A stretch of DNA of 64,000 bases, from positions 1-64,000 of the forward strand of contig CAYMUY010000018.1 in NCBI GenBank assembly GCA_964393825.1, written 5' to 3'. Numbering within the stretch: the first letter of the stretch is position 1; each line of letters starts with the position of its first letter. Below, piece by piece: positions 60,410 through 64,000 of this stretch. The notes beneath the pieces are model-generated. The model was not told the origin of the DNA and did no database searches. It saw only the letters and a list, made by a program, of their open reading frames with translations. Source of the stretch: PFJX01 sp964393825 (lineage in GTDB: Bacteria > Pseudomonadota > Gammaproteobacteria > Burkholderiales > Thiobacillaceae). Made by a program: the position numbers and the translations under genes.

Positions 60410-60449
60410 CCGGGTCCTGGAGTGAAGCTCCATGCCCGGTTTCTTTTTT
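60410..60449 (+). terminator. Rightward intrinsic terminator with no upstream gene
   Basis: CCGGG (60410-60414) pairs with CCCGG (60435-60439), and the inner TGGAG (60418-60422) with CTCCA (60428-60432); the tail is TTTCTTTTTT. The flanking genes both read leftward, so this terminator on the rightward strand belongs to an unidentified transcript starting within 60254-60409, for example an sRNA divergent from the LuxR-type regulator. Confidence 0.6.
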
Positions 60450-60509
60450 ATGACGCGAGCGGAAGGTCATTGTCGCCATCCGGTTGCGCGCCGGGACGAT
60501 TGTTCTGTC

Positions 60510-61343
60510 TCAGTCTAGCCCAAGCCGCTGCCACAATGTGCTGGTCAGCCCGGCCTGGTTCAGGGTGTAGAAATGCAGGCCGGGGGCGCCGCCCGCGATC
60601 AGCCGTTCGCACATCCCGGTCACGACGTCGAGGCCGAAGGACTTGATCGACGCGGTGTCGTCGGAATAGCTCTCCATCTTGCGCGCCAGCCAGCGGGGAA
60701 TGTCGGCGCCACACATGGCGGAAAAGCGGGAGAGCTGGCTGAAATTGGAAATCGGCATGATGCCGGGCACGATCGGCAGGGTGATACCCAATTCCGCGCA
60801 GTCGTCGACGAAATTGAAATAGGCGTCGGCGTTGAAGAAATACTGCGTGATGGCGGCATTGGCGCCGGCTTCCGCCTTGCGCTTGAAATTCAGCAAATCC
60901 TCCCGGTAGTTGCGCGCCTGCGGATGCGTTTCCGGATAGGCGGCCACCTCGATCTCGAACCAGTCGCCGGTTTCCTGGCGGATGAAACTCACCAGTTCGT
61001 TGGCATAGCGGAATTCGCCCGGGTCGGCCATGCCCGAGGGTAGGTCGCCGCGCAGCGCGACGATGTGGCGGATGCCGTTGGCGCGGTAGGTGTCCAGAAT
61101 CTCGCGGATGTTGGCGCGGGTGGAGCCGACACAGGACAGATGCGGGGCGGCGGCCAGGCCCTCGCCCTGGATTTCCAGCACGGTTTCCAGGGTGTGGTCG
61201 CGGGTGGAACCGCCGGCGCCGAAAGTCACGGAAAAGAACTTGGGGTGCAATTGCGCCAGTTGGCGGCGGGCATTGCGCAACTTCTCCCTGCCTTCGGGCG
61301 TTTTCGGCGGGAAGAATTCGATGCTGAAGGTGCGGTCGGTCAT
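60510..61343 (-). CDS. metF: 5,10-methylenetetrahydrofolate reductase
   Basis: FAD enzyme reducing methylene-THF to methyl-THF for methionine synthesis. The 277-residue protein has SIEFFPPKTPEGREKL, FFSVTFGAGGSTRDHT, IVALRGDLPSG, ITQYFFNADAYFNFV and PGIMPISNFSQL. Family-typical length. No SAM or SAH riboswitch motif was recognised in the 35-base gap to the upstream gene. Confidence 0.96.
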   Translation of the reverse strand: MTDRTFSIEFFPPKTPEGREKLRNARRQLAQLHPKFFSVTFGAGGSTRDHTLETVLEIQGEGLAAAPHLSCVGSTRANIREILDTYRANGIRHIVALRGDLPSGMADPGEFRYANELVSFIRQETGDWFEIEVAAYPETHPQARNYREDLLNFKRKAEAGANAAITQYFFNADAYFNFVDDCAELGITLPIVPGIMPISNFSQLSRFSAMCGADIPRWLARKMESYSDDTASIKSFGLDVVTGMCERLIAGGAPGLHFYTLNQAGLTSTLWQRLGLD

Positions 61344-61377
61344 GTCGATGGATTAAGTTGAATTCCGGGTGGGGAGT

Positions 61378-62409
61378 TTAGCCGAGGGCCACGCCCAGCG
61401 CCCGCCCGATCAGCCAGGTGGCGCCGCCGGCGGCGCCACCAATGGCCAGCATGCGCAGGCCGCCGATCATTGCCTGCTTGCCGGTGAACAGGCTGATCGC
61501 CGCGCCAACCCCGAACAGGCTGATGCCGGTGGCGAGCAGGGTACCGCCGAGGGCGGTCGCGCCGGAGAGCAGGAGATAGGGCACCAGCGGAATCAGCGCG
61601 CCCAGGGAAAAAGCCAGGAAGGAGGCAATCGCCGCGCCCCAGGGGGAGCCCAGTTCATCCGGGTTGAGGCCGAGTTCCTCTCGCGCCAGGGTATCCAGGG
61701 CGCGGTCGGGGTCGCGCAACAGGGTGTCGGCCATCCGTCTCGCTTCTTCCCGGTCGATGCCCTTGGCCTGGTAGATCAGCGCCAGTTCCGCGGCCTCCTC
61801 TTGCGGGTACTGCTCCAGTTCTTCCCGTTCCAGGGCGATTTGGTATTCGTAGAACTCGCGTTGCGATCGCACCGACACATACTCGCCGGCCGCCATCGAG
61901 AAGGCGCCCGCCAGCAGCCCGGCGGTGCCGGAAAGGAGGATCACCGAAGGCGCTGCGGCGGCGCCGGCGACGCCGAGGATCAGGCTGGCGTTGGACACCA
62001 GGCCATCGTTGACGCCGAACACCGCCGCGCGCAGGTTGCCGCTGCCGGCGGTCTGGTGGCTTTTGTGATCGAGTTGCTCCAGGCTGGTGGGGATGCCATG
62101 TGGCAGCGGCGCGTTGTACAGGCTCATGCCGCGCACCTTCATGGCCGCCAGCACGCCCTTGAGCGGCATGACCCCCATCCGCGGGATCAGCCAGCCGATC
62201 AATCGGGTGCGGGCCTCGGGTCGATAGGCCGCGGGCGGAGGCATGCCGGCCTTGGCCATTTCCGCCTCCCAGAGTCCGGCCTGGTGTTCGGCGGCGCGCG
62301 CCAGTTCCAGGAACAGGACCTGGCGTGGCGTGCCGGATTCGCAGTCGGACACGACGCGGTAGAGCCAGGCGGAACGTTTCTCCTCGGTCCAGCTTTCCAG
62401 TGCTGACAT
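61378..62409 (-). CDS. VIT1/CCC1-family metal transporter with extra N-terminal domain
   Basis: A 343-residue protein. Residues about 1-110 look helical and ferritin/rubrerythrin-like (SAWLYRVVSDCESGTPRQVLFLELARAAEHQAG, shortened to its middle), then a VIT1-type membrane domain of five helices starting NLRAAVFGVNDGLVSNASLILGV with the conserved Asp/Asn region, AAGEYVSVRSQREFYEYQI and a Glu-rich cytoplasmic segment. Role: predicted Fe2+/Mn2+ export. The combination resembles membrane-bound ferritin-type fusions; the diiron ligands are not all clear. Confidence 0.85.
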   Translation of the reverse strand: MSALESWTEEKRSAWLYRVVSDCESGTPRQVLFLELARAAEHQAGLWEAEMAKAGMPPPAAYRPEARTRLIGWLIPRMGVMPLKGVLAAMKVRGMSLYNAPLPHGIPTSLEQLDHKSHQTAGSGNLRAAVFGVNDGLVSNASLILGVAGAAAAPSVILLSGTAGLLAGAFSMAAGEYVSVRSQREFYEYQIALEREELEQYPQEEAAELALIYQAKGIDREEARRMADTLLRDPDRALDTLAREELGLNPDELGSPWGAAIASFLAFSLGALIPLVPYLLLSGATALGGTLLATGISLFGVGAAISLFTGKQAMIGGLRMLAIGGAAGGATWLIGRALGVALG

Positions 62410-62460
62410 GGTCAGTACGCGCCTGGCCGAGAGTGGAGGGAGGGGGTGAATCGTCTCATT

Positions 62461-63498
62461 TCAGTCCAGTTGGGTCTTCAGGTGGCGCAGCGCCACTAGG
62501 AAGGTGGCGGCGGCGGGGATGGCCAGGAGCACGCCGACGAAGCCGAACAGCTGGCCAAAGGCCATCAGGGCGAAGATCACCGCCACCGGGTGCAGGCCAA
62601 CCCGTTCGCCGACCAGCCAGGGCGTGATGGCCATGCCTTCGAGCAGTTGACCGATGGCGAACACCGCCCAGACCGGCAGCAGGCCGGACAGCTCGCCGAA
62701 CTGCGCCCAGCCCGCCAGGGTGCCGAGCAGCACGCCGACCACCACGCCCATGTAGGGCACGAACACCAGGATGCCGGCCAGCAGGCCCACCGCCAGAGCG
62801 TAGTGCAGACCCGCCAGCCAGAGCGCCAGGCTGTAGAACACGCACATGACCACGATGACCATGATCTGGCCGCGCACGAATTCGGACAGCACCGCATCGA
62901 TCTCGCCGGCGATGGCATCGCTCTTGTCCCGCAGCCGCGCCGGAATCCAGCCGTTCAGATGGCGGACGACAGCATGCCAGTCGCGCAGCAGGTAGAAGGT
63001 CACCACCGGGATCAGCAGCAGGTTGGCGAGCAGGCCGAGCAGGGCCAGGCCACTGTCCTTGAGTTTCGGCAGGTAGCGGGTCAGTTGCGAGAGTTCGGAA
63101 ACATGCGACTTGAGCCAGGACAGGAGGGCGGCCTGGTCGTTCATCAGATCGACACCGAAAGTCATGGAGAACCAGGGCAGCACGGTCTGGCTGCCCCATT
63201 CCACCAGGCGCGGCACCTGTTGCATCAACAGCCGCGCCTGCGCCTGGAACAGGGGCGCCATCACCGCCACCATCAGCAGGAACAGCAGTAGCAGGCCCAG
63301 CAGCACCAGCGCGGTGGCCACCGCGCGATGGATTTTTCGCGCCTGCAGCCGGTCCACCAGCGGATTGCACAGATAAGCCAGTCCCGCCGCCACCAGGAAG
63401 GGGGTGAGCATGGGCGCGAGGAGATAGAACAGATAGCCTCCGGCAACAACGACCAGCAGGGTCAGCGGGGTGCGGTAGGCGGCTGGGGAGGCGGGCAT
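62461..63498 (-). CDS. AI-2E/PerM-family membrane protein
   Basis: A 345-residue membrane protein with about seven to eight helices of the PerM/YhhT (UPF0118, AI-2E transporter) family: LTPFLVAAGLAYLCNPLVDRLQ near the N-terminus, FYLLRDWHAVVRHL and the conserved LLAGILVFVPYMGVVVG and PWLVGERVGLHPVAVIFAL in the second half. Substrate is uncertain across this family. It is divergent from purM, the arrangement common in betaproteobacteria. ATG 63498 preferred to an upstream TTG. Confidence 0.87.
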   Translation of the reverse strand: MPASPAAYRTPLTLLVVVAGGYLFYLLAPMLTPFLVAAGLAYLCNPLVDRLQARKIHRAVATALVLLGLLLLFLLMVAVMAPLFQAQARLLMQQVPRLVEWGSQTVLPWFSMTFGVDLMNDQAALLSWLKSHVSELSQLTRYLPKLKDSGLALLGLLANLLLIPVVTFYLLRDWHAVVRHLNGWIPARLRDKSDAIAGEIDAVLSEFVRGQIMVIVVMCVFYSLALWLAGLHYALAVGLLAGILVFVPYMGVVVGVLLGTLAGWAQFGELSGLLPVWAVFAIGQLLEGMAITPWLVGERVGLHPVAVIFALMAFGQLFGFVGVLLAIPAAATFLVALRHLKTQLD

Positions 63499-63541
63499 GT
63501 ACGGTAGAATATCACCGTTCAATCAACCCCTTGCCCACGCC

Positions 63542-64000
63542 GTGTCGACTCCCGCCCACTCCCAGACTTCCCTCTCCTATCGCGATGCCGGTGTCGATAT
63601 CGACGCCGGCGATTCCCTGGTGGAGCGCATCAAGCCCCATGCCAAACGCACCATGCGGCCGGAAGTGCTGGCCGGCATCGGCGGTTTCGGCGCTCTCATG
63701 GAACTGCCGAAGAATTACAAGGAGCCGGTGCTGATCTCCGGCACCGACGGCGTCGGCACCAAGCTGAAGCTGGCATTCCAGATGAACAAGCACGACAGCA
63801 TCGGCCAGGATCTGGTCGCCATGAGTGTCAACGACATCCTGGTGCAGGGCGCCGAGCCGCTGTTCTTCCTCGACTACTTCGCCTGCGGCCACCTCGATGT
63901 CGACGTCGCGGAACAGGTGATCGCCGGCATCGCCAAGGGGTGTGAACTCTCCGGCTGCGCCCTGATCGGCGGCGAGACTGCGGAAATGCCCGGCATGTAC
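63542..64000 (+). CDS. purM: Phosphoribosylformylglycinamidine cyclo-ligase (5' part)
   Basis: ATP-dependent ring closure giving AIR in purine synthesis. The frame starts at GTG 63542 (reads as VSTPAHSQTSLSYRDAGVDID) and runs open to the window edge with 153 codons. LSYRDAGVDIDAGDSLVE, GIGGFGALMELP, SGTDGVGTKLKLAFQ, and MSVNDILVQGAEPLFFLDYFA are diagnostic of PurM. The C-terminal half lies outside the window. GTG is taken as start because no ATG lies upstream in frame. Confidence 0.93.
   Translation, partial: MSTPAHSQTSLSYRDAGVDIDAGDSLVERIKPHAKRTMRPEVLAGIGGFGALMELPKNYKEPVLISGTDGVGTKLKLAFQMNKHDSIGQDLVAMSVNDILVQGAEPLFFLDYFACGHLDVDVAEQVIAGIAKGCELSGCALIGGETAEMPGMY

Noticed and set aside
61344..61378. 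SAM or SAH riboswitch ahead of metF
   Set aside because: Only about 35 bases separate metF from the next gene, too short for either riboswitch.

Overview
The window looks like chromosome from a high-GC betaproteobacterium with respiratory, possibly chemolithoautotrophic, capacity (Rhodocyclales or Nitrosomonadales type). This is inferred from overall protein character, hemCD-hemX-hemY order, GspAB, a transketolase/GapA/Pgk/Pyk/Fba cluster of the kind linked to the Calvin cycle in such bacteria, a System I cytochrome c maturation operon and a multiheme nitrite reductase. No rRNA or tRNA gene was found, and no RuBisCO or cbbR lies in the window, so autotrophy is only an inference.

Layout. 1-9.3 kb: the tail of an unknown gene, an octaheme ammonia-forming nitrite reductase (seven CxxCH motifs, one CxxCK, and a Tyr-x-Cys pair), then ccmABCDEFGHI, which matures such cytochromes. 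An FNR/ANR-type site lies inside an imperfect inverted-repeat element just ahead of ccmA. 9.4-12.9 kb: two small lipoproteins, an MscS channel, a PfkB sugar kinase and a thioredoxin-fold protein. 13.0-17.7 kb: hemC-hemD-hemX and an unusually short hemY, convergent with msrPQ (periplasmic methionine sulfoxide repair). 17.7-18.2 kb: no gene, but a promoter-to-terminator unit that could be a small RNA. 18.2-26.9 kb: gspAB, an AddB-like nuclease without AddA, and an overlapping reverse-strand operon (NodIJ-type ABC exporter, hydrolase, 2Fe-2S ferredoxin, MazG-like pyrophosphatase).

27-34.3 kb: glmU-glmS (UDP-GlcNAc synthesis), a ParA ATPase, a small scar holding IS30-like transposase and Mrr remnants plus an intact RelE/ParE-type toxin-antitoxin pair, then bioA, a cytochrome c'-like protein and a QueD variant. 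34.3-40.8 kb: a reverse-strand group with rsmE, argA, a PhnD-type binding protein, a membrane GGDEF-EAL protein and a zinc-binding diguanylate cyclase of the DgcZ type. 40.9-51 kb: a thioredoxin-like protein, an inositol-phosphatase-family enzyme, tkt-gap-pgk-pyk-fba and purC. Long perfect hairpins separate gap from pgk and pgk from pyk.

51-64 kb: phoBR with a candidate Pho box, an FAD oxidoreductase, a MidA-type methyltransferase, thioredoxin, rsuA, ppk2, a hybrid histidine kinase with a LuxR-type response regulator, metF, a VIT-family transporter, a PerM/AI-2E-type membrane protein and the start of purM. The most unusual material is regulatory and structural: two orphan promoter/terminator units, the FNR site inside a repeat, the c-di-GMP module coupled to argA, and the decayed defence/transposon scar. 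No clearly new multigene system was found.
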